Below, in pieces: positions 8,648-18,021 of a stretch of 48,033 nucleotides of DNA; position 1 is the first letter of the stretch, and each line of letters begins with the position of its first letter. The notes under the pieces were generated by a model, which worked only from the letters and a program-made list of their open reading frames with translations, had not been told where the DNA came from and did not search any database. Location: NCBI GenBank assembly GCA_964629825.1, contig CAZVUW010000011.1, forward strand, positions 1 through 48,033, written 5' to 3'. Origin of the DNA: CAZVUW01 sp964629825 (GTDB lineage Bacteria; Actinomycetota; Nitriliruptoria; Euzebyales; Egibacteraceae). The translations under genes were made by a program, and so were the position numbers.

Positions 8648-11600
8648 CGCTGACGCACCTCCTCGACCTCCAGCAGCGGTGCCCACAGCCGCAGCGCGTA
8701 GCGGCCGAAGCGCGTGGACTCGTCGGCGGGCCAGCCCGGTCCGGTCTCGTCGGCGCGCACGGGGTTCTCCAGGAGCGTGCCGAAGGAGACGGTGCCGCCG
8801 AGGACCAGCCGGTGCTCCGGCTCGGCGTCCTCGCCGTGGCGGTTCCAGTCCGACTCCCACTCGTTCTGAGCCGCCGCGTGCGACGATCGCCCGCGGCCCC
8901 GCAGGCGCGCGTCGGCCCACGCCGCCGACGTCTTGCAGTACAGCGGCAGCGGCTCGCGCAGCCCGCGGTCGCGCAGATCCACCAGGTCCCGGAGCAGCGC
9001 CCGCGCGCGCTCGGCACGGGCCGGCGGGTCGGAGCCAAGCGGTGGGAGTGAGGCGATCGCGACGCTGCCGGGTCGAGCTCCACGTCCGACGGTGGCTGCC
9101 CGCCAGGCCCGGTCGGGATGGCTCGCGGTCAGGGCGAGCAGCCGCACCCACGCCACGAGCCGGTGCTTGGGCGCCACCCGCGAGTAGGTCGTGGCGCGCA
9201 GCACGTCGCCGTGGACGCCTCCGACCGTGCCCACCAGCGTTCGCCCCGGGCCCAGCTCGACCAGGACCTCGTGCGCCTCGGTCGGCGCGGGCTCATCCAG
9301 GACCTCGGCGGCCGCGGCGGCGATCTGGTCGACCAGCGGGCCGATGCGCCGCAGCACCGGCAGGGCCAGGTTGCCGGGCGGGAGGGTGCCGCGGGCCAGC
9401 TCGGCCGCCTGGATGCTCGCCGGGTCGGCACCCGCGAGCCGGGCCTCGAGCAGGCGCTGGCCGAGGGCCCACTCCTCGAGCCTGTCGAGCTCGACCGGCA
9501 GCTCGTCGGACGGCTCCTCGTCGTCCTCGTACAGGGAGACCCCCAGCCGTCCACGCAGGAACGCCCGGACCGGGTGCTGGACGAAGCGGACCAGCTCGTC
9601 GAGCTCGACCGCCTCCTCGGTCGGCGCGGGCAGGGGCTCGCGGAGGAAGTCGCCCTGCTGGTGGCGCTGGCCGGTGAGCGCCAGCGCGCCCTCCAGCGCC
9701 GTTGGGTCGAAGCCCCAGGGACGCGGGTCGGCGGTCAGCCCCGGACGGAAGTTGCGCGGGTCGAAGGGCTGGAGCGGGTGGTGGACCAGGATGTGCTCAC
9801 GGGCGCGCCGGCCGTCCGCGGTCCTGACCGTCGCGTCGACGACGTCCAGCAGCTCTCCGATCGGCACCGCCGGCGGCCGCGGCGCGTTGGTGCGCTCGTC
9901 GTGCCCCTCGTAGGTGATCACGAGGTGCTCGCGCGCCGCCAGCAGGGCGTCGAGCAGCAGCTGCCGGTCCTCGCTGCGCGGGTCGTGGTCGCCGACGTGG
10001 GGCGTCCGCCCGATGAGGTCGTCGCCGTCGGGTGTCACCCGCCGCGGGAAGACGCCGTCGTCCAGGCCGAGCAGGCAGACCACGCGGTGCGGCACCGATC
10101 GCATCGGCAGCAGGGTGCAGACGGTCATGTGGCCGGTGCGGAACCCGGCCGTGGTTGCGCGGCCGCGCAGCCGCTCCGCCAGCAGGTCGCGGATCTCCGC
10201 CAGGCTGAGGGCGGCGTCGAAGTCGGCGGCGCCGGCGCGGGCCTCGTCGCGGACGTCCGACAGCAGCCGGCCGAGCTCGGCGCGCTGCCAGGACGTCTCC
10301 GGGCTGGTCGCCATCAGCGCGTCGCACGCGGCCTCGATCGCCTGGAGCCAGTCGGCGAGCGGCTGGGGCCGGGACAGCGCGCGCAGCGCCGCGGACAGGC
10401 GGTCGAGCAGCTCGGCGAGCCGTCCGGCCAGGTCGATGTCGCCGCTGTGCACGTCGTCGAGCGGCAGCACGCCGCTGTACAGGCGCTGATCATCCTCGGC
10501 CATGGCCACACCGACCAGCACACGGTCGAGCCCCCGTCGCCAGGTCCCGTCCTCCAGCGTCACCCTGGTCGGCGCGCGCTGCTCGCGGTCGAGACCCCAG
10601 CGGATGCCCGTCTCGGCCACCCAGCGCTCGCAGCGGGCGAGGTCGTCGTCATCGAAGCCGAAGCGGCGACGGACCGGCTCGCGGCCGGCGAAGTCGAGCA
10701 CCTCCGAGGCGGTCGCCCGCCCCGCCGCCAGCTCCAGCAGCGCCGACAGCCCCCCCAGCAGCGGGTTGGTCTGGCGCAGCGAGCGGTCCGCGAGCCGCAC
10801 CTGCAGGTCGGGCAGGCGTCGGCCGTCCGCGTCGGCCGCCGGGAGCTCGTCGGTCTGCTCACCGGCCGCGAAGGTCGCGTGGATCAACGGGGCGAAGGCC
10901 TCGATGTCCGGGCACATGACGATGATGTCCCGCGGCTCCAGGGTCGGGTCGTCCGCCAGGAGGTGCAGCACCGCGTCGCGCAGCACCTCGACCTGTCGGC
11001 CGCGGCCGTGGCAGGAGTGCACCGCAACGCTGCGGTCGGAGGGGTCCAGCAGGGGACGGCGGTCGGCATCACCGGTCAGCGGCTCACCGACCGGGGCGCG
11101 GTTAGCCCTGACGTCGGCCTGAAGCCGCTCGAGCAAGGTCGGCTCGGCCCGGTCGTCCTCTTCCGCGTCGATGTGGTGGTCGCGCGCCCGCGCGGCGCCG
11201 GACAGGACCAGCTGGAGCTCGCGCGCATCGCGGCCCCAGGTGCCGAGCAGCGGATTGCGCGCGGTCCCCTCGGTCAGATCCTCCCGGCGCGGGACGATGC
11301 CGCGCACATGGTCGAGCGCGGCGATCTCCCGCCACAGCGCCGGCGACGGGTGCAGAAGGTGCAGATGGACGTCGCGCTGCGTCGCCAGGGCGCCGAGCAC
11401 CTCGACCGCGCTGGCCGCCAGCCGCGTCAGCCCGAAGATCGAGAAGCGCGCCGGCAGGTCGACCGCCCCGGGGTTCTCCGCGAGCCGCCGGCAGGCGTCC
11501 GCCAGCCGCTCCGCGAAGCTGGGGGCCTCCAGCCGCGCCCGCAGACGGCGCCACAGCTCGGCCTGCCAGGCGACGTCGCGGGCGAGCGGCGCCTGGTCCC

Positions 11601-12135
11601 CGCCGACGTCGCGCCCCTCGGCCCACGCGCGCAGCATCGCGGGCCGGTGCAGCGCGTAGCGGTCGTACAGGTCGGCGAGGTGACGGACGGCGGCCAGCCG
11701 CCGGTCCTGCCGCCCACGGTCCTCGCCCGGCTCCACCGTCCGGCCGTCGGTGGCCTGCCGTTCGCGCGCGCCGAGATGCGCCGCCAACGGCGCGAGCCAG
11801 GGCTCGCCGAGCGACTCCTCGACCGCCTCGAGCAGCGGCCACAGCGAGCGCTCCGGCAGCCAGGGGTCGCTGGCGGGCTCGATGCCGGTGGCCTGCGCGA
11901 CCGCGGCCGTGATGAGGCTGGCGGGCGAGGGGAACGCGACGTTGGCGCAGACGCCGTCGCCGCCGCTGGTCGCCCCCAGCACGTGGCTGAGCGACTGGCT
12001 CAGCCAGCGCTCCACGCCGCGGGTCGGCACGGCCACGACCTCGGTCGCCAGCGGATCCTCCAGCGGGGTGGACAGGATCCCGGCGAGGGCCTCGACCAGC
12101 CGGTCGGCGCGCTCAGCGCGATGGATGTGCAGCAC
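8644..12135 (-). CDS. recC: RecC, exodeoxyribonuclease V gamma subunit
   Basis: A 1163-residue RecC, the scaffold that splits the duplex and, in E. coli, recognises Chi. The start LHIHRAERADRLVEAL is typical of RecC and defines the GTG at 12135, with GGGAG about 8 bases upstream; an ATG at 12183 would add residues without homology. RecC is an inactivated SF1 helicase/nuclease fold. Accordingly there is no Walker A motif, and stretches such as MCPDIEAFAPLI, VCLLGLDDGVFPR and LDELVRFVQHPVRAFLR are family landmarks. The gene overlaps recB by 4 bp and starts 89 bp after modC, so a promoter could lie in that gap, though none is obvious. Confidence 0.94.
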   Translation of the reverse strand: MLHIHRAERADRLVEALAGILSTPLEDPLATEVVAVPTRGVERWLSQSLSHVLGATSGGDGVCANVAFPSPASLITAAVAQATGIEPASDPWLPERSLWPLLEAVEESLGEPWLAPLAAHLGARERQATDGRTVEPGEDRGRQDRRLAAVRHLADLYDRYALHRPAMLRAWAEGRDVGGDQAPLARDVAWQAELWRRLRARLEAPSFAERLADACRRLAENPGAVDLPARFSIFGLTRLAASAVEVLGALATQRDVHLHLLHPSPALWREIAALDHVRGIVPRREDLTEGTARNPLLGTWGRDARELQLVLSGAARARDHHIDAEEDDRAEPTLLERLQADVRANRAPVGEPLTGDADRRPLLDPSDRSVAVHSCHGRGRQVEVLRDAVLHLLADDPTLEPRDIIVMCPDIEAFAPLIHATFAAGEQTDELPAADADGRRLPDLQVRLADRSLRQTNPLLGGLSALLELAAGRATASEVLDFAGREPVRRRFGFDDDDLARCERWVAETGIRWGLDREQRAPTRVTLEDGTWRRGLDRVLVGVAMAEDDQRLYSGVLPLDDVHSGDIDLAGRLAELLDRLSAALRALSRPQPLADWLQAIEAACDALMATSPETSWQRAELGRLLSDVRDEARAGAADFDAALSLAEIRDLLAERLRGRATTAGFRTGHMTVCTLLPMRSVPHRVVCLLGLDDGVFPRRVTPDGDDLIGRTPHVGDHDPRSEDRQLLLDALLAAREHLVITYEGHDERTNAPRPPAVPIGELLDVVDATVRTADGRRAREHILVHHPLQPFDPRNFRPGLTADPRPWGFDPTALEGALALTGQRHQQGDFLREPLPAPTEEAVELDELVRFVQHPVRAFLRGRLGVSLYEDDEEPSDELPVELDRLEEWALGQRLLEARLAGADPASIQAAELARGTLPPGNLALPVLRRIGPLVDQIAAAAAEVLDEPAPTEAHEVLVELGPGRTLVGTVGGVHGDVLRATTYSRVAPKHRLVAWVRLLALTASHPDRAWRAATVGRGARPGSVAIASLPPLGSDPPARAERARALLRDLVDLRDRGLREPLPLYCKTSAAWADARLRGRGRSSHAAAQNEWESDWNRHGEDAEPEHRLVLGGTVSFGTLLENPVRADETGPGWPADESTRFGRYALRLWAPLLEVEEVRQR

Positions 12136-12224
12136 GTGGCAGCTCCCAGCTCTTGCGGCGAGTATGCACGGGCGCTGTGACACCCGGCGCGGCGCCTGTG
12201 GGCGAAGCGGCGAGGCGCGGCGCG

Positions 12225-13286
12225 TCAGGCCGGATAGGTGTCCACCTCGGTCGCCTTGACCGACACCCAGACCGTCCCGCCGGCACCGAGCTCCAGGTCT
12301 GCCACCGAGGCCGCCGTCACCTCGGCGGTGATCGGCAGAACCCCCGAGAGGTGCACGCGCACGCGGTCGCCGAGCGTGTCGATGCCCGCGACCTCGGCCT
12401 GCCAGACGTTGCGCGGGCTGCCCTCGGGCTTGCGGCGGTGCAGTGCGACGGCACGGGGGTGGACGACCGCGAACACCTCACCGTGGACGGAGCCGGCGGC
12501 CACGTGAAGGGCGGCTCCGCCCACGTCGACCCGGCCGTCATGCGCGCGGCCCCGGTAGAGGTTGAGGCCGACCAGCTGCGCAGCCCAAGGGGAGCGGGGC
12601 CGGCGGGTCACCTCGGCTGGGCTGCCGACCTGCGTGATCCGCCCGGCCTCGAGCACGGCCAGGCGGTCGCCGAGGGTCAGGGCCTCCAGCGGGTCGTGCG
12701 TGACCAGGACGCACGGGCCGGCGAAGGCGCGCAGGTGCTGGCCCAGGCGACGCCGGGCGTCTAGGCGCGCGGCTACGTCCAGGGAGGACATGGGCTCGTC
12801 GAGGAGCAGCAGATCGGGCTCGGTCGCCAGTGCGCGCGCCAGCGCGACCTGCTGCGCCTGGCCGCCGGACAGCTCGTGCGGGCGCCGCGGTGCCAGCTCG
12901 GCCAAGCCCATGCGCTCCAGCCATCGGGCCGCCACCCGGTTGGCCTCTGCGCGCGAACGCCGACGCGCGCGCGGTCCGAAGGCGACGTTGGCGAGCACGC
13001 TCAGGTGCGGGAACAGCAGCAGGTCCTGATGGACCATCGCGACCGAGCGCTCCTCGGGTGGCAACCTAAGCCCGACCGAGGTGTCCTCCAGCACGCGAGC
13101 CTCGAGGCGGACGCTGCCGAGATCCAGGCGCTGCAGACCGGCCAGGACTCGCAGCAGGGTCGTCTTGCCGGCGCCGTTCGGACCGAGGACCGCCAGCACC
13201 TCTCCGGGTGCGCAGGACACGGACGCGTCCAGCGCGAACCCGCCGGCCCGGACGCCGACGCGCGCCTCGAGCCCCGGCGCGCTCAT
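12225..13286 (-). CDS. modC: ModC-type molybdate ABC transporter ATPase
   Basis: A 353-residue ABC ATPase with a C-terminal TOBE domain. Motifs are Walker A GPNGAGKT (35-42), Q-loop MVHQDLLLFPHLSV, signature LSGGQAQQVALARAL, Walker B LLLLDEPMSSLD and the switch VTHDP. The final 70 or so residues (SPRNVWQAEVAGIDTLGD onward, ending VSVKATEVD) form one molybdate-binding TOBE-like domain. It energises molybdate, or tungstate, import through ModB. ATG at 13286, 16 bp after the modB stop. Gene order modA-modB-modC supports the call over a sulfate or spermidine ATPase. Confidence 0.9.
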   Translation of the reverse strand: MSAPGLEARVGVRAGGFALDASVSCAPGEVLAVLGPNGAGKTTLLRVLAGLQRLDLGSVRLEARVLEDTSVGLRLPPEERSVAMVHQDLLLFPHLSVLANVAFGPRARRRSRAEANRVAARWLERMGLAELAPRRPHELSGGQAQQVALARALATEPDLLLLDEPMSSLDVAARLDARRRLGQHLRAFAGPCVLVTHDPLEALTLGDRLAVLEAGRITQVGSPAEVTRRPRSPWAAQLVGLNLYRGRAHDGRVDVGGAALHVAAGSVHGEVFAVVHPRAVALHRRKPEGSPRNVWQAEVAGIDTLGDRVRVHLSGVLPITAEVTAASVADLELGAGGTVWVSVKATEVDTYPA

Positions 13287-13302
13287 CGGGCGCGGGTCCC
13301 GC

Positions 13303-14106
13303 TCATCGCTGCGTCACGCCCAGGTAGCGGCCGCGCAGGCCGACGAGCACCGCCACCGAGATCGCCAGCAGGAGCAGCGACAGCAGAACCGCCACATCGG
13401 GGTCGGACTCGAGCTGCAGGTAGACCGCCAGCGGCATGGTCTGCGTCCGCCCCGGCAGGTTGCCCGCGAAGGTGATCGTGGCTCCGAACTCGCCCAGCGC
13501 ACGGGCCCAGCACAGCGCCATGCCCGCCCCCAGTGAGGGCGCGATCAGCGGCAGCGTCACGCGCCGCAGGACCACCCAGCGGCCCGCTCCGAGCGTGGCG
13601 GCGGCGTCCTCGTAGCGCCGCTCCATCGTGCGCAGCCCGGCCTCGACCGTGACGACCAGGAACGGCATCGACACGAACGTCGCCGCCAGGACGACACCCG
13701 CCAGGCTGAACGGGATGGTGACGCCGGTCGCCTCGGCGATGAATCGGCCGATCAGGCCGCGGCGGCCGAAGGCGGTCAGCAGCGCCACACCCCCCACCAC
13801 GGGCGGCAGCACCATCGGCAGCACGCACAGCGCCCGCAGGATGCGCTTGCCGGGGAAGCTGAGACGCGCGAGCACCCAGGCCAGCGGCACCCCCAGGACC
13901 GTCGACAGCCCGAGGGCGAGCAGCGACGCGATCAGGGACAGGCGCAGGCTGGACCGGACCGCCGGATCGCCCAGCAGCTCGAGCAGCCGCCCCCACGGCG
14001 CCCTGGTCGCGAGCCCGATCAGCGGCAGCACCAGCAGCGCCACCGCGATGGCCGCGAGCACGGACAGGACGCCCGGCAGCGGTGAGCGCCTCGGGCTGCC
14101 GGTCAC
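13303..14106 (-). CDS. modB: ModB molybdate ABC transporter permease
   Basis: A 267-residue inner-membrane permease with about six hydrophobic segments. The BPD_transp_1/ModB signature runs through VLPMVLPPVVGGVALL and the EAA-type loop EDAAATLGAGRWVVLRRVTLP, which docks onto ModC. ALGEFGATITFAGN near residue 210 is highly typical of ModB/CysT-type permeases. The GTG start at 14106 overlaps the modA stop as GTGA, indicating translational coupling. It forms the membrane channel with ModA and ModC. Confidence 0.92.
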   Translation of the reverse strand: MTGSPRRSPLPGVLSVLAAIAVALLVLPLIGLATRAPWGRLLELLGDPAVRSSLRLSLIASLLALGLSTVLGVPLAWVLARLSFPGKRILRALCVLPMVLPPVVGGVALLTAFGRRGLIGRFIAEATGVTIPFSLAGVVLAATFVSMPFLVVTVEAGLRTMERRYEDAAATLGAGRWVVLRRVTLPLIAPSLGAGMALCWARALGEFGATITFAGNLPGRTQTMPLAVYLQLESDPDVAVLLSLLLLAISVAVLVGLRGRYLGVTQR

Positions 14107-14852
14107 GGTCGCATCAGCCCCGAGCGCTCGAGGGCGGCGCGCCCCTGCTCGGACAGCACGTGCTCCACGAACGCCTCCGCCGCTGAGCGGTTGGCGCCGG
14201 AGCTCAGCACGGCGATCGGGTAGGAGGTCTCGCGGTTGTGCTCCGCCGGAATCTCGATCCCCTGGACCTCGCTTCCGACCAGATCGCTGGCATAGACCAC
14301 AGCGGCGTCCGCCTCGCCAAGGGCGACCCGTGACAGGGCCGAGCGCACGTCCGGCTCCAGCGAAGCCGGTGTGACCCGCACGCCCGCCGAGGCCAGCGCC
14401 GCGGCCGCAAGCCGCCCCGCCGGCACCTCCTCGTCGGGCAGCACGACGACCAGCTCGGGGCGCGCGAGGTCCGCCAGACCGCGCACCCCCAGGGGGTTGC
14501 CGCGCTCGACCGCGATGGCAAGCCGGTTGCGGGCGAGCACCGTCGGCTCACCAGCGAGCAGGCCGCCCTCGGCGACGCGCTCCATCTGCCGCTCGTCGGC
14601 GGCGGCGAACACATCTCCCGGCGCGCCCGACAGCAGCTGGGCCGCCAGCCGGTTGCTGCCGCCCAGGTTCAGCACCACCTCGGCGCCCGGGTGATCGGCC
14701 TCGAACGACTCCGCGAGCACGCTGAAGGCCTCGGTGAGAGAAGCCGCTGCGAACACCACGACCTCCCCGCTGCCGGGGTCCTGTCCCCGCGCGGTCGATC
14801 CGGAGCAGCCTGCGAGCAGCGCGGCGAGCAGCGCCAGCAGCAGGCGTGGCAC
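14103..14852 (-). CDS. modA: ModA molybdate-binding lipoprotein
   Basis: A 249-residue periplasmic-type binding protein. The GTG at 14852 gives a lipoprotein signal peptide, PRLLLALLAALLAGC, with a clear lipobox LAGC, so the protein is anchored on the outside of the membrane. The ModA signature follows: VVFAAASLTEAF, then LNLGGSNRLAAQLLSGAPGD and VFAAADERQMERV. DAAVVYASDL occurs in the second lobe. The start lies one base after the stop of the upstream DUF2203 gene. It captures molybdate for ModBC. Confidence 0.92.
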   Translation of the reverse strand: MPRLLLALLAALLAGCSGSTARGQDPGSGEVVVFAAASLTEAFSVLAESFEADHPGAEVVLNLGGSNRLAAQLLSGAPGDVFAAADERQMERVAEGGLLAGEPTVLARNRLAIAVERGNPLGVRGLADLARPELVVVLPDEEVPAGRLAAAALASAGVRVTPASLEPDVRSALSRVALGEADAAVVYASDLVGSEVQGIEIPAEHNRETSYPIAVLSSGANRSAAEAFVEHVLSEQGRAALERSGLMRP

Positions 14853-14853
14853 G

Positions 14854-15216
14854 TCAGCTCGTGCGCCATCCCAGGCGGCGCCGGCCCAGGAAGCCGAGCT
14901 GGACGGGGTGGTACCAGTCCAGCTCGGGCTCGTTCTCCAGCCAGCACAGCAGCACCGGCTCACCGTCGAGCTCGGCGGGGAAGTCGATCAGCAATGGCGC
15001 CAGGCCCTTCACCTCGATCCCCTGCTCGCCGAACCAGTCGATCGCCTCCTGGAGGTGGGCCTCCATGGACTTGAGCTCCGGGAGTCCGGGGCCGTCCGGG
15101 GAGGGCCGCATCCGCGCCTCGGCCAGGTCGGCGCGGAGCGTGGCGATGCGCTCCGCGCGCTGGAGCACCTCCGGCATCAGCGCACGCGCGCTGGCGACGG
15201 TGTAAAGCGGTTCCAT
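14854..15216 (-). CDS. DUF2203 domain protein
   Basis: A 120-residue soluble protein. It matches DUF2203: TVASARALMPEVLQRA at the N-terminus, then GPGLPELKSMEAHLQEAI, IEVKGLAPLLIDFPAELDG and the C-terminal LLCWLENEPELDWYHP. The tryptophan/histidine-rich CWLENEPELDWYHP is the most conserved part of the family. No catalytic role is known. ATG at 15216 with GGGAG about 10 bases upstream. It is packed between the alpha/beta hydrolase (19 bp before) and modA (1 bp after), so it is probably co-transcribed with the molybdate genes; that does not by itself give it a molybdate function. Confidence 0.82.
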   Translation of the reverse strand: MEPLYTVASARALMPEVLQRAERIATLRADLAEARMRPSPDGPGLPELKSMEAHLQEAIDWFGEQGIEVKGLAPLLIDFPAELDGEPVLLCWLENEPELDWYHPVQLGFLGRRRLGWRTS

Positions 15217-15235
15217 GCCCGCATTCTCCCAGCGT

Positions 15236-16018
15236 CTAGCCGGCTCCGCCGACTCCCGCGGTGGCCGCGATCAGCCGCCAGACCGCCTCAGGGTCCTCCA
15301 CGTGCGCGTTGTGGCCGAGGCCGTCCAGCACCATCGTGCGCGCGGGGAGCGCGGCCAGAGCCGCCGGCGTGCACATCGGATCGTGCTCGCCCGCGGCCAG
15401 CAGCACCTCGCCGCGCGCGGCCGCGATCAGACCGGCCATGTCCGGGGCGCCGACCGCGAACGAGCGCGGGTCGTGCGCCAGCCGCCAGCCGCCGTCGTGC
15501 GGCGCGATGCCCTCGGCCGCGATGGCGGCGTCGGGGGTGACGAGGCCCTCCAGGCCGGACACGCGCAGGTAGCGGGCCGTCGCCTCCTCGGCGCTGTCGA
15601 ACGTGCGCGCGGGCTTGGCTGCCAGGGCGGCGGCGCCGGCGAGCTCCTCCTCCCTCCACGACACCTTGATGCCGACGCCGATGCAGGCGCGGACGGCGGG
15701 GCCGAACCAGCCGCTGGCCAGCGCCAGCGCGACCACGCCGCCCATGGAGTGCCCGACCACAACGCCCGGCTCGGAGCCGGCCAGCAGCGGCGCCACCTCG
15801 GCCGCATAGGCCCCGAAGCTGTAGCGCTCACTGCGCGGCGCGCGTCCATGGCCGGACAGGTCGGGCGCGAACCATGGTCCGGGCCAGCGCTCCTCGGCCA
15901 GCTGGCAGACGCGCTCCCACACGCCGCCGGTGGCACCGAGCCCATGCAGGAGCAGCAGCGGCGGCCCCTCGGGCGGACCGCCGCACCGGATGTGGTCGCG
16001 GTCGGGCTCAGCGCTCAT
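15236..16018 (-). CDS. Alpha/beta hydrolase
   Basis: A 260-residue alpha/beta-hydrolase fold enzyme. The oxyanion-hole motif is LLLHGLGATGGVW, the nucleophile elbow GHSMGG (serine), the acid GEHDPMCTP (aspartate) and the histidine GLGHNAHVEDPEAV. The helical cap is short. ATG at 16018 is chosen because GGAGG lies 8 bases upstream; further in-frame methionines upstream encode a hydrophobic stretch not seen in the family, although a secreted or anchored form starting at 16189 cannot be fully excluded. The substrate cannot be assigned; a small ester or lactone is likely. First gene of the run towards modABC. Confidence 0.88.
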   Translation of the reverse strand: MSAEPDRDHIRCGGPPEGPPLLLLHGLGATGGVWERVCQLAEERWPGPWFAPDLSGHGRAPRSERYSFGAYAAEVAPLLAGSEPGVVVGHSMGGVVALALASGWFGPAVRACIGVGIKVSWREEELAGAAALAAKPARTFDSAEEATARYLRVSGLEGLVTPDAAIAAEGIAPHDGGWRLAHDPRSFAVGAPDMAGLIAAARGEVLLAAGEHDPMCTPAALAALPARTMVLDGLGHNAHVEDPEAVWRLIAATAGVGGAG

Positions 16019-16189
16019 GTCCTTACCTCCGCCGGCCGCGGTGGCCTGGTCGCGGTTCCAGCTGATGATGACCAGCACGACGAAGAAGACCACGGTCCTC
16101 CGCAGACGGGAGGGAGGCCGAGATGGCGCCTCCCCGCCGCGCAGCCTAACGGGTCGCCCCAGAGCCGGGCGGACGCTCCGCACGCACAA

Positions 16190-16219
16190 AGGAAAGGGGA
16201 GCGCCCGCAGACGCTCCCC
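16190..16219 (-). terminator. Rho-independent-like terminator after the M28 peptidase gene
   Basis: A perfect 8-bp inverted repeat, GGGGAGCG at 16196-16203 and CGCTCCCC at 16212-16219, with an 8-base loop. Read on the minus strand the stem is followed by TTTCCTTT, and it lies 57 bases beyond the stop of the M28 gene. The rest of the 258-bp gap to the alpha/beta hydrolase start shows no further clear element. Confidence 0.6.
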
Positions 16220-16276
16220 ATCAGGACCGTGCGGGCGGCGGCGCGGACTCGTGAGCCGCCGCCCGTGCTGCCGGCG

Positions 16277-17926
16277 CTAGCCGCGCAGCTGGTCCTGGAA
16301 GGCTTGGATGAGCGCAGCCAGCGCCCTCAAGCCGTCGGCGTCGCCCTGGTTGGGCTTGTTCTTGTTCTCGATGACGTCCGCCTGCCACAGCAGCAGGTGG
16401 ATCGCGCGGTCGAGGTGGCTGAGCGCGGGGAGGAACTTGTGGTCAAGCTCCAGCCACGCCTCCGCCTGAGCCAGGGCGTTGCGGATCTTGCCCTCCATCC
16501 CCTCGGTGATGCCGCCGCTGGCGACCAGGTGGTCGACCTCACCGGCGAGCGTCTCGAAGCCGAGGCGCACCTCGCTGTAGACGGAGGTGCCGATCATCTC
16601 CATGGACATGCGCCAGCGGGTGGGGCTGATGTTGTTGGCGATGGTGTCCTCGGGGGTGTGGTACTGCGGCTCGAGGTTGCCCGGGCCGGACTCCGGCCGC
16701 CAGCTGAAGTTGCCGGAGGGGATGCCGCGGTTGTGGAAGGGCACGTGGTCGCTGCCGCCACGCACGATCGGGCCGATGACGACGTCGTCGTAGCCAAGCC
16801 GCTGGGCGGCGGCCGCCACGGACTGGTTGACCAGGTTGGGCTGGCCGTCGACGGCGAGCAGGTTGTAGCGGTCGGCGGGCTCCCAGCTGGTGCCGACCAT
16901 GTCGTTCTGCCACTGGCCGATGTAGCGGTCCAGCTCGGAGGCGGGCGCGTTGTTGACGTAGAAGTTGGAGCCGATCAGGCCCTGCTCCTCGGCGCCCCAG
17001 AACGCGAAGCGGATCTCGCGGGCGGTGGGCAGGTCGGCGAACACACGGGCCAGCTCCAGGGTCAGCAGCGTGCCCGAGCCGTCGTCGTTGGCGCCGGGTG
17101 CGCCGCGGACGGAGTCGTAGTGGGCGCTGATGAGCGCGATCTTGGGCTCCTCCTCGCTGGGCAGCGGGTGGGTCGGAGCCTTGGACGCGAACACGTTGTA
17201 GGAGGTCAGGTTCGTGTAGCGGCGGGTGTCGATGGTCACATCGCCCAGCCCGGCGCCGACGCGGGTGCGCAGGTAGGCGCCCTGGCCGTTACCCATCCCG
17301 AGCACGGGGATGTTCACCGGCGTGGTGATGGACGGGTCGAAGGGAGTGGCCTGCGGGCGGGTGTAGATCACACCAACCGCACCGGCGGCGATCGCGTTGG
17401 CCACCTGGGTGTTGCGCTCGGTGTTGTTGGCGCCGTAGGTGATGATCGCGATCTTCCCGGCGGTGTCGGCGGGGAAGTCCTCGGGGGTCAGACCCGTGCC
17501 GGCGTCGACCAGCCCGGCCGTGATGGTCTCACCCTCGGTGAAGCGGCCGTTGGCCGCCGCGCCGCCCTGCAGCGCCCGGCCGTAGGGCCGCGGCCCGTCC
17601 GGGATGTCCACGGTGGACACGACCTTGTTCGATGCCGCGAACGGCTGCAGCCACACCTCATAGCCCAGCTCCTCCAGCTGGGAGGCCAGCCACTGCGCCG
17701 CCTGGTTCTCGGCCGGAGTACCGCCCAGCCGAGGACCGATCTCCATCGTGTAGTACTCCAGATCGGCGAGCGCCCGATCCATGTTGATCCGCGACGTCAC
17801 CGCCTCATCGGCGAGCCTGTCGGCATAGGGGACCGACGCGGCCTGCGCTACTGCTCCCCCCGGCACGAGCAGCGCCATCAGGGATAGCAGCGCAGCGAGC
17901 GCGATCCCCAGACGAATTCGTCTCAT
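16277..17926 (-). CDS. Secreted M28 family zinc aminopeptidase with PA domain
   Basis: A 549-residue exported peptidase. The N-terminus MRRIRLGIALAALLSLMALL is a signal peptide ending near AQAAS. A PA domain is inserted between about residues 140 and 240 (KIAIITYGANN, AAGAVGVIYTR). M28 metal and catalytic residues follow: SAHYDSV (His), GANDDGSG (Asp), WGAEEQGLIGS (Glu-Glu), QNDMVG (Asp) and YHTPEDT (His). The last 70 or so residues form a helical tail, with SHLDRAIHLLLWQADVIE, resembling the FIMAH-type domain added to secreted actinobacterial enzymes. ATG at 17926 has GAGGGAGAC directly upstream. It probably trims extracellular peptides; it is transcribed alone. Confidence 0.9.
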   Translation of the reverse strand: MRRIRLGIALAALLSLMALLVPGGAVAQAASVPYADRLADEAVTSRINMDRALADLEYYTMEIGPRLGGTPAENQAAQWLASQLEELGYEVWLQPFAASNKVVSTVDIPDGPRPYGRALQGGAAANGRFTEGETITAGLVDAGTGLTPEDFPADTAGKIAIITYGANNTERNTQVANAIAAGAVGVIYTRPQATPFDPSITTPVNIPVLGMGNGQGAYLRTRVGAGLGDVTIDTRRYTNLTSYNVFASKAPTHPLPSEEEPKIALISAHYDSVRGAPGANDDGSGTLLTLELARVFADLPTAREIRFAFWGAEEQGLIGSNFYVNNAPASELDRYIGQWQNDMVGTSWEPADRYNLLAVDGQPNLVNQSVAAAAQRLGYDDVVIGPIVRGGSDHVPFHNRGIPSGNFSWRPESGPGNLEPQYHTPEDTIANNISPTRWRMSMEMIGTSVYSEVRLGFETLAGEVDHLVASGGITEGMEGKIRNALAQAEAWLELDHKFLPALSHLDRAIHLLLWQADVIENKNKPNQGDADGLRALAALIQAFQDQLRG

Positions 17927-18021
17927 GTCTCCCTCTCTCCTGGTTGTCCTCGAAAAGAGAGCGCGAGTCGTCCCGTTCCAGGCAGAAGACCCTGGGCCCA
18001 CACAGGTGTTGCCGCGGGTCG

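Noticed and set aside
8648..9151. In-frame N-terminal extension of RecB
   Set aside because: It lies entirely within recC coding sequence and lacks homology; the GTG at 8647 gives the usual RecB start and a GTGA overlap.
9118..12180. 1020-codon open frame on the plus strand opposite recC
   Set aside because: Shadow of a GC-rich gene. The product is Arg/Gly/Gln-rich low-complexity sequence with no motifs, while the minus strand encodes clear RecC.
15215..17887. 890-codon open frame opposite the hydrolase and M28 genes
   Set aside because: It spans two unrelated minus-strand genes and their terminator, and the translation has no recognisable domain.
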